This document shows, piece after piece, positions 54,444 to 63,926 of a DNA stretch of 64,000 nt. Made by a program: the position numbers and the translations under genes. Source of the DNA: Mesorhizobium onobrychidis (GTDB lineage: Bacteria > Pseudomonadota > Alphaproteobacteria > Rhizobiales > Rhizobiaceae); the NCBI RefSeq assembly GCF_024707545.1, contig NZ_CP062229.1, forward strand, positions 1,488,001-1,552,000, given 5' to 3'. The first letter of the stretch is position 1. Each line of letters begins with the position of its first letter. Below the pieces are notes generated by a model. That model saw only the letters and a program-made list of their open reading frames with translations, was not told the DNA's origin and searched no databases.

Positions 54444-57172
54444 GCGTCCTGGAACAGACACCCCACGAGGTGGAAGCCATACCTGCGCCGTCGAAATCCC
54501 TGGGACGTCGCCTTGCCAGTCTGCCGATCGCGGCCCGCGTAGCTGCACTGACAGCGGCCGGCCTCATTAGTCTCATCGTATCTTCCATCCTTCTCACGCA
54601 GGCGCTTTATCGCAGTGCCGACCGCACCGCAGACACTAAGGCATTGTTCGATCTCGCGGCGACTGCGGCTGCGGCGCACGTGACCTTTGGCGAATTGCGA
54701 TACTGGCTCACCGATTTGTCGGTCAGCTTGCTAATGAACTCCCAGCGGAATGCCGAGCAGGCGCGTGAGCGACTGCTGGACCAACTGGACGGCCTTTCGA
54801 AATCATCCCCCGATGCAGTGAGGGAAATCCGTGTCGAGATCGATGACTACGTCAAAAGGGCACTAGAGGCGGCGGACAGCTATACTCAGGATAACCGCAT
54901 CATTGGAAACGCTCTCCTGGCCGAGGCGCGAACCCACAGCACGAATGTCGATGCCGCCCTTAACAAACTTGTCGAGCAAGTGAGCGCCGAGGCAGAAGCT
55001 GCTCGCAACGAGGCTGTAAGGCTAGCCCAGAAAACCGCGACTACCGCTGCCATTCTGGTGGTCATCGTGCTGTTGATTGGGTCGCTTCTTACAATCCTTG
55101 TTCTTCGCTCGATCATTGGCCCGTTACGGCGGCTGAACCGGGTCATCGGCGAACTGACGCAAGGACGCTACGATATTGAAATACCGATTGAGGGAGGCGA
55201 CGAACTCGGCGCAATGTCGCGGACGCTTCGACTTTTTCGCGCGGGCGCGATTGAAAAGAAACGACTGGAAGACGAGGCGGAGCAGCAAAGACGGACGATC
55301 GCAGCGGCGCTTGAGGCAATTTCTGACGGATTTGTCCTATTCGATCCGCAGGACAGGGTCATCCTGGCCAACAGCAAATTTTGCGAATTCTTCCCTGACC
55401 ATGCGCGAGCTTCTCTTCCTGGGCAAAGCTTCCAAGAAATCTTGGAGCAACGCCTGGCGGGCGGGCAAGTCGACCTTGCGGGCGCGTCGCCGGAGGAGTG
55501 GATTGCCCAGCGGTTACACATCCACAAGGACCCGGCGGGCTTCGTCGGTGAGGATCGCTTCAGCGACAGATGGGTTCGCGTAAGCAGGCGAAAGACGCCT
55601 GACGGCGGCGCGGTCGCCGTTTACACCGACATCACGGAATTGAAACAGAGACAAGACGAACTCGAGCGCGCCAAGAGCCGTGCTGAATCGACGAATGAAG
55701 CCAAGAGCCGCTTCGTCGCATCCGTCAGCCACGAACTGCGTACGCCGCTGAACGCGATTATTGGTTACAGCGAGATGCTGATCGAAGATGCGAGCGACCA
55801 GCACATGGTGGAATTCGTTCCGGAACTGGAGAAGATCGCCGCGGCTGGTCGCCATCTCCTGGCGCTCATCAACGACATCCTCGACTTGTCGAAGATCGAG
55901 GCGAACAAGATGGAAATTTTCTTGGAAACGTTCGACGTCGCCGATTTGATGCGCGACGTCCAGGCCACAGTCGCGCCTCTGATGGCGAAAAACCGAAACG
56001 GTTTCGTACTGGACCTCGAGGACGACCTCGGGAAAATGCATTCGGACCAGACGAAGTTGCGTCAGAACCTGTTTAACCTGCTCAGCAACGCCGCCAAGTT
56101 TACCGAAGGGGGTCGAGTAACACTCGCGGTGCGTCGCGACAGGCGACCAAACGGCGATTGGCTGATATTCAAAGTGTCCGACACCGGGATCGGGATGACG
56201 TCGGAGCAGCAGGAACGGCTCTTCGACGCTTTTACGCAGGCGGACGCATCCACCACTCGCAACTATGGCGGAACGGGGCTTGGCCTCAGCATAACCCGGA
56301 GTTTTAGCCGAATGATCGGAGGCGTTGTAAAGGTCGAGAGCGAACTCGGAAAAGGCTCGACCTTCACAATGGAGATTCCAGCCGAGTTCAAAAAAGAATC
56401 TAGCGAGCAACACCCCTCCGAAGCTGTGCCGTTGCCGCCACGAGACAAGGCGGTTCTGATCATAGATGATGAACCAGCCGCCCGAACCGTCATCGCCAGC
56501 GCCTTGGCGGAGGCGGGACTGGCATCGTTCGAAGCAGCAAGCGGCGAGGAAGGAATAGCCGCTGCTCGAGCGAATCGCCCCGCGGCGATCATTCTCGACA
56601 TCATCATGCCGCATCAGGACGGCTGGTCAGTGCTGCGATCTCTGAAGAACGATAGGGAGCTTTGCGAGATTCCTGTGATCCTTGCGACGATACTTGCAGA
56701 TCGCGAACTCGGCCTCTCACTCGGGGCGGTTGAATACCTGACGAAGCCGATCGACACCGAGAAGCTGATTCAAACAATTGAGGCTTGCGGCGGTGGCAAC
56801 CGCGATGTGCTTGTAATTGATGACGACCAAGCCTCCCGCGATTTCCTTCGGCGTATCCTGATCAAGAAGGATTGGCGGGTTCACGAGGCAAGCGACGGCG
56901 TGCGCGGCCTTGGCCTGATGAAACGGTTGTTGCCGCGCCTGGTGGTGCTTGATCTGCTGATGCCCGAAATGGACGGGTTTCAGACATTGAGTGAGATGCA
57001 GCAGACGCCCGAACTGCAGAACATTCCGGTGGTCGTAGTTACCTCGAAAGATCTGTCGATGAACGAGCTCGAATGGCTCCGCGATAGGGCGGTTGCCGTT
57101 GTGACCAAGGGCGCGAACAGCAGGTCTCAATTGGTCAAGGCGCTCGAACGCCAGATTTCCGCGGCCGAGTAG
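54440..57172 (+). CDS. Hybrid histidine kinase with two receiver domains
   Basis: 910 aa. TM1 about residues 30-53, a periplasmic helical domain, TM2 ([20 protein letters not shown]), HAMP, a PAS domain ([20 protein letters not shown]), DHp with His431 in [17 protein letters not shown], the HATPase with DTGIGM and GGTGLGL boxes, then REC1 (Asp720 in [12 protein letters not shown]) and REC2 (Asp838 in [12 protein letters not shown]). Translationally coupled to the haem protein. Two receivers without an HPt domain imply onward transfer to a separate protein, likely the downstream DHp-containing cyclase. Confidence 0.93.
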   Translation: MSVLEQTPHEVEAIPAPSKSLGRRLASLPIAARVAALTAAGLISLIVSSILLTQALYRSADRTADTKALFDLAATAAAAHVTFGELRYWLTDLSVSLLMNSQRNAEQARERLLDQLDGLSKSSPDAVREIRVEIDDYVKRALEAADSYTQDNRIIGNALLAEARTHSTNVDAALNKLVEQVSAEAEAARNEAVRLAQKTATTAAILVVIVLLIGSLLTILVLRSIIGPLRRLNRVIGELTQGRYDIEIPIEGGDELGAMSRTLRLFRAGAIEKKRLEDEAEQQRRTIAAALEAISDGFVLFDPQDRVILANSKFCEFFPDHARASLPGQSFQEILEQRLAGGQVDLAGASPEEWIAQRLHIHKDPAGFVGEDRFSDRWVRVSRRKTPDGGAVAVYTDITELKQRQDELERAKSRAESTNEAKSRFVASVSHELRTPLNAIIGYSEMLIEDASDQHMVEFVPELEKIAAAGRHLLALINDILDLSKIEANKMEIFLETFDVADLMRDVQATVAPLMAKNRNGFVLDLEDDLGKMHSDQTKLRQNLFNLLSNAAKFTEGGRVTLAVRRDRRPNGDWLIFKVSDTGIGMTSEQQERLFDAFTQADASTTRNYGGTGLGLSITRSFSRMIGGVVKVESELGKGSTFTMEIPAEFKKESSEQHPSEAVPLPPRDKAVLIIDDEPAARTVIASALAEAGLASFEAASGEEGIAAARANRPAAIILDIIMPHQDGWSVLRSLKNDRELCEIPVILATILADRELGLSLGAVEYLTKPIDTEKLIQTIEACGGGNRDVLVIDDDQASRDFLRRILIKKDWRVHEASDGVRGLGLMKRLLPRLVVLDLLMPEMDGFQTLSEMQQTPELQNIPVVVVTSKDLSMNELEWLRDRAVAVVTKGANSRSQLVKALERQISAAE

Positions 57173-57221
57173 GTTGGCCCGGCATCTCAGTTCGTTGACC
57201 CATCGTTAGAAGAGGCCGAAG

Positions 57222-57593
57222 ATGACGAGAATCCTTCTGGTGGAAGACAACGAAATGAATCGCGACATGCTCTCGCGGCGGTTGTCGCGGCGTGGGTTCG
57301 AAGTGCTTATTGCGGAAAACGGACAATCCGGCGTGGAACTAACCATTTCGGAAAGACCGGATCTGATCCTTATGGATATGAGCCTGCCCGTGATGGACGG
57401 ATGGGAGGCGACACGGCGGATCAAGGCTGATCCGGCCACCTCGGGGATCCCTATAATCGCGCTTTCTGCGCATGCTATGACCAGCGATCGGGAATTGGCG
57501 CTTGAGGCCGGCTGCGATGACTACGACAGCAAGCCGGTGGACCTGCCGAGGCTTGTCCAGAAAATCGAACAATTGCTTGCCGCAAATCCGTGA
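57222..57593 (+). CDS. Single-domain response regulator
   Basis: 123-aa receiver of the CheY/DivK type. Acidic residues VEDNEMNRD, phosphoacceptor Asp52 in LILMDMSLPVMDGWEATR, switch residues in ALSAHAM and SKPVDL. DivK-like single receivers commonly serve as shuttles or allosteric regulators. It lies 49 bp after the hybrid kinase and 25 bp before the cyclase gene, so it is part of the cassette. Confidence 0.92.
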   Translation: MTRILLVEDNEMNRDMLSRRLSRRGFEVLIAENGQSGVELTISERPDLILMDMSLPVMDGWEATRRIKADPATSGIPIIALSAHAMTSDRELALEAGCDDYDSKPVDLPRLVQKIEQLLAANP

Positions 57594-57618
57594 GCCGCCG
57601 AGTCGGCGGATTGGAGAC

Positions 57619-59181
57619 ATGACTGCCAACGAGTTCCAACGCCACGCAATAGCCGCCCATCTGGCGCAGACCCTTGCTGGACCAGCACGGGCAATCTCGG
57701 GATTTCAGGAACTGCTGCTAGAACAGGTGCAGAACCACAGTCTGGTGCACATCACTCCAGATCTTGAGAGGGTCGGCGCCGCTGCCCGGCAATTGAACAG
57801 CCTCATCGACAGCTTGATCCATGGCAAAGCCGACTATCCGGACCATGCAGGGCGCGAGATCGAGGCGAAACTGCGCCACGATTTGCGAACACCACTCAAC
57901 GCGATTATCGGCTACTCCGAAATGATCCTTGAAGAAGCCGAAGAATTGCACGAACACGCATTGGACGAAGATGTCAGGGTGATGCTCGCGGCTGCGGCCG
58001 AGCTGTTGGCGCATGTCGATGCAATTGCCGGCCTATCGCGCGCCAGCGACAACGAAGGGCTGTGGACGACGGATCAGGCAGAGATCGATGCAGCAGGGCT
58101 CGAAAGGGCGCTGGGCAAGACGGAGCGCGATGCATTCTCAGGACGCAACGGTAGAATACTTGTCGTCGACGACATCGGCAGTAACCGCGATCTTCTCTCG
58201 CGCCGCTTGCTGCACGACGGTCATCAGGTAGTCACTGCCGAGTCAGGCCTGTCCGCGCTGACCCGCCTTGCGGAATATGAATTCGACCTTGTTCTGTTGG
58301 ACATACTGATGCCGGACATGAACGGCATCGAGGTGCTCTCGCGATTGAAAGCTGAGCGCCGGTGGCGGCACATCCCGGTCATCATGATATCGGGGCTGAA
58401 CGAAGTCGACGCCGTGGTCCGCTGCATCGAGGCGGGAGCCGACGACTACTTGCTTAAACCGTTCAATCCGGTCCTGCTGCGCGCCCGGATCAACTCCAGT
58501 CTGGAGAAGAAGCGTTGGGGCGACCGCGAGCACCAGTATCTTCAGCGGATCGAGGCGGAAAAGCGGCGGGCCGACTCGCTTCTACATGCCGTCCTGCCCG
58601 GTCAAATCGTTGCGCGGCTGCAAGGGGGCGAGGAGATCATTGCGGACCGGTTCGAGGAAGTGACCATCCTTTTTGCCGATATTGTCGGATTCTCGCCCAT
58701 CGCAGCGAAATTGCCGGCATCCGACCTTATCAAGCGCCTCGACCGGATGTTCAGCATGTTCGACGCGCTGGCGGAGAAGCATTCCGTGGAGAAGATCAAG
58801 ACAATCGGAGACGCGTATATGGCCGCTTGTGGTCTTCCGGAGCCGGCGGCCGATCACGCCGACAGGACCGTGGCGCTGGGAAAATCCATGCTGGACTCGT
58901 TGAGGCTCTTGGCGTCGGGCAGCGATAGTTTTCGCGTCCGAATCGGCGTACACACCGGACCGGTGATCGCCGGTCTGATCGGCCGACATCGGTTCGTCTA
59001 TGATGTCTGGGGCGAAACCGTGAACATCGCAAGCCGGCTCGAGTCCCAGGGCGTAGCCGACCGCATGCAAATCTCGGAGGCAACCAGACGCGCTCTGCAC
59101 GCCTCTTGGGAGCTAGAACCGCGCTGCACTGTGGAACTGAGAGGCGTCGGCACGATGGAAACCTATCTCGTTCGACACTGA
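57619..59181 (+). CDS. DHp-receiver-class III cyclase fusion without kinase ATPase domain
   Basis: 520 aa, soluble. Residues about 1-130 form a DHp helical module with the H-box His87 in [16 protein letters not shown], but no HATPase domain follows. Residues about 176-295 are a receiver (Asp228 in LVLLDILMPDMNG). A coiled linker leads to a class III nucleotide cyclase from about residue 345: VTILFADIVGFSPIAAKL, IKTIGDAYMAACGLPEP and GETVNIASRLES. The H-box cannot autophosphorylate here, so it probably acts as a phosphotransfer relay. Start ATG 57619 follows GGAG. Confidence 0.9.
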   Translation: MTANEFQRHAIAAHLAQTLAGPARAISGFQELLLEQVQNHSLVHITPDLERVGAAARQLNSLIDSLIHGKADYPDHAGREIEAKLRHDLRTPLNAIIGYSEMILEEAEELHEHALDEDVRVMLAAAAELLAHVDAIAGLSRASDNEGLWTTDQAEIDAAGLERALGKTERDAFSGRNGRILVVDDIGSNRDLLSRRLLHDGHQVVTAESGLSALTRLAEYEFDLVLLDILMPDMNGIEVLSRLKAERRWRHIPVIMISGLNEVDAVVRCIEAGADDYLLKPFNPVLLRARINSSLEKKRWGDREHQYLQRIEAEKRRADSLLHAVLPGQIVARLQGGEEIIADRFEEVTILFADIVGFSPIAAKLPASDLIKRLDRMFSMFDALAEKHSVEKIKTIGDAYMAACGLPEPAADHADRTVALGKSMLDSLRLLASGSDSFRVRIGVHTGPVIAGLIGRHRFVYDVWGETVNIASRLESQGVADRMQISEATRRALHASWELEPRCTVELRGVGTMETYLVRH

Positions 59182-59975
59182 TGTCTGATTCCCTCAGGAT
59201 ATTCCGCAAAGCGACGCGTAAGCGAGTAGCTTACGGCACCGGCGTTGAGAGGCTATTACTACCATAGCAATCGCGAATCGAAGAGCAGATTAACCAGCGT
59301 CCGTGTCATCATCAGCATGACTGGGTTAGGCTCGGCGGACTTGGCTACGACCACCCGTCCCATCCATATCGAATTTAGTTATGGGTTGCTGGCGAGACTG
59401 GAGGCCTATGTCGAGACGGGTATTCTATGCTTCCGCCGCATCTCCAAGCGGAAGTTCATCCATCTGTGATGGTCGAGAATAACGCCAGAGCTATCGCGAC
59501 ACAGTTCATCTCTGGGGTGCTGACCTACCGTGGCACCATACGTCCGGAACGTGTCCGAGACGCGACCTCCATAGCGATGGCCGCGTAAGTCCGATTATGG
59601 CGCTCGTTGCGCGTTCCAATGAACGAGACGTACGACAGGAAACCACCCATCTCGGCCATTGGCGGCAGCCCGCTGATTGAGTTTTGACCCTAAAGCGGAA
59701 TGCGTTTGGATTGAACCGGCATTCCGCTCTATCTCTTTGTTTTAGCCGCATTTGTGCGACGCCAAGTGATTCCACTTGGCTGCAAATGCTCTACGTGAAA
59801 CGCTCTGCCGGGCTGGTTTAAGCCAAATCCATCGGGCTTCGGCGGTCGGCGAGCAAACGGGCAAGGAGCGGCCTGATGCAGTCTTCGATCAGCGGCCAAG
59901 AAGCTGTCGACAGACCAGCCGCATGGTCTTCACTCAGCGCGACCGCGCGCGATGTCCGTGAGCTCGTATCGCCGG
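59182..59975. other. Intergenic region after the cyclase cassette
   Basis: About 794 bp with no convincing gene; short open frames on both strands have no recognisable sequence and poor starts. A palindromic repeat occupies 59691-59780. The base composition looks less GC-rich than the flanking housekeeping genes. It may be the right edge of an inserted segment, but no att repeat or tRNA is visible. Confidence 0.6.
59694..59779. repeat. Two-hairpin repeat
   Basis: First stem AGCGGAATGC/GCATTCCGCT (59694-59703 with 59719-59728), second stem CCAAGTG/CACTTGG (59762-59768 with 59773-59779). This AAAGCGGAATGCGTTT-type element is reminiscent of abundant rhizobial intergenic repeats. Confidence 0.7.
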
Positions 59976-60854
59976 TCAGCGCGTCGGAACCGGATGCTCG
60001 CCGCGATAGTCGTAGAAGCCGCGTCCGGTCTTGCGGCCGAGCCAGCCGGCCTCGACATATTTCACCAGCAGCGGGCAGGGGCGGTATTTCGAATCCGACA
60101 GGCCGTCATGCAGCACCTGCATGATCGACAGGCAGGTGTCGAGGCCGATGAAATCGGCGAGCTGCAGCGGTCCCATCGGATGGTTGGCGCCGAGCCTCAT
60201 GGCGGTGTCGATCGCGTCGACCGAGCCGACCCCCTCATAGAGCGTGTAGATCGCCTCGTTGATCATCGGCAGCAGGATGCGGTTGACGATGAAGGCCGGA
60301 AAATCCTCCGAGACCGTGATCGTCTTGTCGAGATGGTTCACATAGGCCTTTGCCGCTTCGAAGGTCTGGTCCTCGGTGGCGATGCCGCGCACCAGTTCGA
60401 CCAGCTTCATCAGCGGAACCGGATTCATGAAATGGATGCCGATGAAACGCTCCGGCCTGTCGGTCTGCGCGGCGAGACGTGTGATCGAGATCGACGAGGT
60501 GTTCGTCGCCAGGATGGCTTCGGGATTGAGCTGCGGGCAGAGCTGGGCGTAGATCTTGCGCTTGACCGTCTCGTCCTCGGTCGCCGCTTCGATCACCAGA
60601 TCGGCACCCGCAAGGTCGGCCATGGTGGGCGCTGCCGAAATGCGCGCCATCGCCTCGTTGCGCAGCTTTTCCTCGAGTTTGCCGGAGCCGACCTGGCGGG
60701 CCATGTTGCCGCTGATCGTTGCGATGCCCTTTTCGATGCGGTCGGGTGAGATGTCGTAGACCAGCACCTTGTAGCCCGCAAGCGCGGACACATGGGCGAT
60801 GCCGCCGCCCATCTGGCCCGCGCCGATGATGCCGATCGTCTCGATCTTGTTCAT
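59976..60854 (-). CDS. hbd: 3-Hydroxybutyryl-CoA dehydrogenase
   Basis: 292-aa NAD-dependent enzyme of the 3-hydroxyacyl-CoA dehydrogenase family. The N-terminal Rossmann motif [13 protein letters not shown], catalytic His in [17 protein letters not shown], and the C-terminal helical domain with [12 protein letters not shown] are all intact. Start at ATG 60854. It lies downstream of etfBA on the same strand but is separated by a probable terminator. Functions in butyrate/poly-hydroxybutyrate and fatty acid metabolism. Confidence 0.93.
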   Translation of the reverse strand: MNKIETIGIIGAGQMGGGIAHVSALAGYKVLVYDISPDRIEKGIATISGNMARQVGSGKLEEKLRNEAMARISAAPTMADLAGADLVIEAATEDETVKRKIYAQLCPQLNPEAILATNTSSISITRLAAQTDRPERFIGIHFMNPVPLMKLVELVRGIATEDQTFEAAKAYVNHLDKTITVSEDFPAFIVNRILLPMINEAIYTLYEGVGSVDAIDTAMRLGANHPMGPLQLADFIGLDTCLSIMQVLHDGLSDSKYRPCPLLVKYVEAGWLGRKTGRGFYDYRGEHPVPTR

Positions 60855-60910
60855 TACACCGATCCCGTCAAAAGGCCTTTGCGGCCTGCTTTTTGTGCGG
60901 TGCAAACTAA

Positions 60911-60942
60911 AAGGGCGGGGCGACTTCGTCTACCCCGCCCTT
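60911..60942 (-). terminator. Probable Rho-independent terminator of etfBA
   Basis: 10-bp perfect stem AAGGGCGGGG/CCCCGCCCTT (60911-60920 with 60933-60942) around a 12-nt loop. On the minus strand it is followed by TTTAGTTT, a modest T-rich tail. It is 30 bp beyond the etfA stop. Confidence 0.65.
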
Positions 60943-60971
60943 CACAATTTAATACGCTTTGGCAGAAGGCG

Positions 60972-61901
60972 TCAAAGCGCCTTTTGCAGTTCCGGCAGAA
61001 TGACGAAAAGGTCGCCGACGAGGCCGTAGTCGGCGACCTGGAAGATCGGCGCTTCCTCGTCCTTGTTGATGGCGACGATGACCTTCGAATCCTTCATGCC
61101 GGCAAGATGCTGGATGGCACCGGAGATGCCGACGGCGATGTAGAGATCGGGTGCGACCACCTTGCCGGTCTGGCCGACCTGCCAGTCGTTCGGCGCGTAG
61201 CCGGCGTCGACGGCGGCACGCGAGGCGCCGACGGCCGCGCCGAGCTTGTCGGCGATCGGCAGGATGACTTCCTGGAATTTCTCCGAAGAGCCCAGCGCGC
61301 GGCCGCCCGAGATGATGATCTTGGCCGAAGTCAGCTCCGGACGATCGGTCTCGGAAAGCTTGTTCTCGACGAAGCTCGACAGGCCGGGATTGGCCGCCGC
61401 CGGAACCGTCTCGACCGGGGCGGAACCGCCCTCGGGTGCGGCCTGGAAGGAGGCGGTGCGCACGGTGATGACCTTCTTGGCGTCGCTCGACTGCACCGTC
61501 TGGATGGCGTTGCCGGCATAGATCGGCCGCTTGAAAGTGTCTGATGACACCACTTCGATGATCTCGGACACCTGCGCGACATCGAGCAGGGCTGCCACGC
61601 GCGGCGCGACATTCTTGCCCGACGAGGTTGCGGGCGCGATGATCGTGTCATAGGCGCCGGCTATGCCGACGACGAGCGCCGCCAGCGGCTCGGCGAGACG
61701 CTCGGTGAGTTCGTCGGCTTCGGCGAGCAGCACTTTGCTCACGCCCTTGAGCTTGGCGGCGGTGTCGGCTGCCGGCTTGGCGCCCTTGCCGGCGACCAGC
61801 ACATGCACGTCCGAACCGATCTGCAGTGCCGCCGAAAGCGCCTTGGCGGTCTGGTCGGAAAGCGTCGCATTGTCATGTTCTGCGATGAGGAGAATTGTCA
61901 T
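60972..61901 (-). CDS. etfA: Electron transfer flavoprotein alpha subunit
   Basis: 309-aa FAD-binding subunit of the electron transfer flavoprotein, which passes electrons from acyl-CoA dehydrogenases to ETF-ubiquinone oxidoreductase. The C-terminal FAD domain shows [15 protein letters not shown], and the family signature [19 protein letters not shown] is present. It follows etfB on the same strand, with a 158-bp spacer that holds a long structured element. Confidence 0.95.
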   Translation of the reverse strand: MTILLIAEHDNATLSDQTAKALSAALQIGSDVHVLVAGKGAKPAADTAAKLKGVSKVLLAEADELTERLAEPLAALVVGIAGAYDTIIAPATSSGKNVAPRVAALLDVAQVSEIIEVVSSDTFKRPIYAGNAIQTVQSSDAKKVITVRTASFQAAPEGGSAPVETVPAAANPGLSSFVENKLSETDRPELTSAKIIISGGRALGSSEKFQEVILPIADKLGAAVGASRAAVDAGYAPNDWQVGQTGKVVAPDLYIAVGISGAIQHLAGMKDSKVIVAINKDEEAPIFQVADYGLVGDLFVILPELQKAL

Positions 61902-61938
61902 CTATCTATTCCTTGATCCACTTCAGTGGGGACGTCTC

Positions 61939-62059
61939 GAATTCATGTCAGGCCGAGTCGAAAACGGTTGGGTTCGAGAACCGGAGCGGAGCGTACTTCG
62001 GTACGTGAGCACCGGAAACGGAGAACCCTGCCGTTTGCAGGCCGGCATCACATGAATTC
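61939..62059 (-). other. 121-nt structured element in the etfB-etfA spacer
   Basis: One long nested palindrome. The outermost arms are GAATTCATGT/ACATGAATTC, then GGCC/GGCC, AAACGG/CCGTTT and GGGTTC/GAACCC. The centre is a CGTAC-TTCG-GTACG hairpin with a UUCG-type tetraloop. It starts directly next to the etfB TAG stop. In the transcript it would fold into a single long interrupted hairpin between the two cistrons. Confidence 0.8.
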
Positions 62060-62809
62060 CTACAACACGCCGGCTTCGTTCTTGAGCTTGTCGACCAACT
62101 CGGCGACACTCTTGACCTTGACGCCCGCCTTGCGGCCGCTCGGCTCCTCGGTCTTGATCACCTTCAGCCGCGGCTTGACGTCGGCGCCGTAGTCGGCCGG
62201 GCTCTTCTCGTCGAGCGGCTTCTTCTTGGCCTTCATGATGTTGGGCAGCGAGGCATAGCGCGGCTGGTTGAGGCGAAGATCCGCGGTGACAATTGCCGGC
62301 ATCTTCAGCTCCACCGTCTGCAGGCCGCCGTCGACCTCGCGCGTCACCTTGGCCTTGTCGCCATCGATGACGACCTTGGAAGCAAAAGTGCCTTGCGCCC
62401 AGCCCAGAAGTGCGGCCAGCATCTGGCCGGTCTGGTTCGAATCGTCATCGATCGCCTGCTTGCCGAGGATGACGAGACCGGGCTTTTCCGCCTCGACCAC
62501 GCCCTTCAGCACCTTGGCAACGCCCAGCGGCTCGGTCTGCTCGTCGGTCTTGACCAGGATGGCGCGGTCGGCGCCCATGGCGAGCGCGGTGCGCAAGGTC
62601 TCCTGCGCCTGCTGCGGCCCGATCGAGACAACGATGATCTCTTCCGCCTTGCCGGCCTCCTTCAGCCGGATCGCCTCTTCGACCGCGATCTCGTCGAACG
62701 GGTTCATCGCCATCTTGACGTTGGCGAGTTCCACCGCCGAACCGTCAGCCTTCACACGAACCTTCACATTCGCGTCCACAACCCGCTTCACGGGCACAAG
62801 GATCTTCAT
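62060..62809 (-). CDS. etfB: Electron transfer flavoprotein beta subunit
   Basis: 249-aa AMP-binding subunit of ETF. The signature [19 protein letters not shown] near the N-terminus, the adenine-binding [17 protein letters not shown], and the recognition-loop region near [20 protein letters not shown] are present. First gene of etfBA on the minus strand. The upstream region carries two palindromic repeats. Confidence 0.95.
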   Translation of the reverse strand: MKILVPVKRVVDANVKVRVKADGSAVELANVKMAMNPFDEIAVEEAIRLKEAGKAEEIIVVSIGPQQAQETLRTALAMGADRAILVKTDEQTEPLGVAKVLKGVVEAEKPGLVILGKQAIDDDSNQTGQMLAALLGWAQGTFASKVVIDGDKAKVTREVDGGLQTVELKMPAIVTADLRLNQPRYASLPNIMKAKKKPLDEKSPADYGADVKPRLKVIKTEEPSGRKAGVKVKSVAELVDKLKNEAGVL

Positions 62810-62931
62810 TTGCCTGTCACCTCTTTCACGATAGCCACCTCTTTCAAGATAGTCGGGCGCGCTATAGCAGTGTGCGCCTCTTCAGAGTTGTCGAAAGCCG
62901 ACATTCCGGGCGGAATTCTAGCCTCCGACCG

Positions 62932-63037
62932 CCTAAAGCGCGTCGCATTTGACTGGCCTCACGCGACGCGCTTTAGGTTGTGTGTTTTATGCATGTCGTT
63001 ATCGCAAAACCACTGCACACTTTTGCGCGACATGCAT
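62932..63037. repeat. Adjacent palindromic repeats upstream of etfB, including family D copy 2
   Basis: First a perfect 15-bp stem CCTAAAGCGCGTCGC/GCGACGCGCTTTAGG (62932-62946 with 62963-62977). Then the family D element (62989-63037) with arms ATGCATGTCG/CGACATGCAT, the second copy of 26734-26783. Together they fill most of the 316-bp gap between etfB and the rhomboid gene, which holds no other feature I can see. Confidence 0.85.
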
Positions 63038-63125
63038 TAGTGTGGGAAAGCTTCCGTAGTTGCGGCGCCCCCACACGTCAATATCCGGGGCGCGCCCAAA
63101 TCATCCGCGACGCACTCAAATCGGT

Positions 63126-63926
63126 TCAGTCCGGACTGGAGGCGCTTCCCCGTCCCCAGCGCGGCGCCGGCTGCCCTAGCGGGTCGCTTGCCGTGGGTTC
63201 TGCAGCAGCGGGTGCCGGGCCGATTACCAGCGCGGTCTCTTCCTCAGCACCGGCAAGCAGTGGTACGGCGCGATTGCGCAAGATGAGCACCAGCACGGCC
63301 CCGGCGATGATGCCGCCGACATGGCAGGCCCAGGAAATCTGATCCTCGCCGCCGGCGGCGAACATCACGATCTGGAACAGGATCCACAGGATGAGCGGGA
63401 TGAAGGCCGGGATGCGCAGCGGAATGCGGGCGAAGGCCAGCACCCATACCTTCACCCTGGGGTAGAGGATCAGATAGGCGGCGACCACGCCGGCGATGGC
63501 GCCTGAGGCGCCGATCAGCGGAACCTGCGAGTCCCACGCGATCAGGCCCTGGAAGAAGGCGCCGGCGATGGCGCAAAGCAGGTAAAAGATGAGAAAGCGT
63601 ACATGGCCGAGCGCGTCCTCGACATTGTCGCCGAACACCCAGAGGAACAGCATGTTGCCGCCGAGGTGGAAAATATCGGCATGCAGAAAGGAATAGGTGA
63701 CGTAGCTCAGGCTCTCCGGGATCACGACAAACTGCGGAGCCAGCTCGACGCTGTCGTGGACGACCGACGGGATGAAGCCGAGGCCCAGCACAGCGGCGTT
63801 GGTGAACTGCTCGCCGCCAAGCGCGGTGGCGAAGTAGATGAGCGTGTTGAACGCGATCAGGCCGATCGTCACATATTGCAGCTTTATGTGGCGCAGCCGG
63901 TTGGTGTCATAAAGCGGGATGAACAT
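63126..63926 (-). CDS. Rhomboid-family intramembrane serine protease
   Basis: 266-aa membrane protease with six or seven helices. The catalytic Ser141 is in GASGAIAGVVAAY and the partner His in SWACHVGGIIAGA; the HxxxN motif HLGGNMLFLWVFGD lies earlier. The ATG at 63926 follows GGAGGGGG. The C-terminal 40 residues are proline/alanine rich. Transcribed away from the window edge; substrate unknown. Confidence 0.92.
   Translation of the reverse strand: MFIPLYDTNRLRHIKLQYVTIGLIAFNTLIYFATALGGEQFTNAAVLGLGFIPSVVHDSVELAPQFVVIPESLSYVTYSFLHADIFHLGGNMLFLWVFGDNVEDALGHVRFLIFYLLCAIAGAFFQGLIAWDSQVPLIGASGAIAGVVAAYLILYPRVKVWVLAFARIPLRIPAFIPLILWILFQIVMFAAGGEDQISWACHVGGIIAGAVLVLILRNRAVPLLAGAEEETALVIGPAPAAAEPTASDPLGQPAPRWGRGSASSPD

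Noticed and set aside
59245..59775. Two small open frames (74 and 89 aa) after the cyclase gene
   Set aside because: No ribosome binding sites, no recognisable motifs, and one overlaps the two-hairpin repeat.
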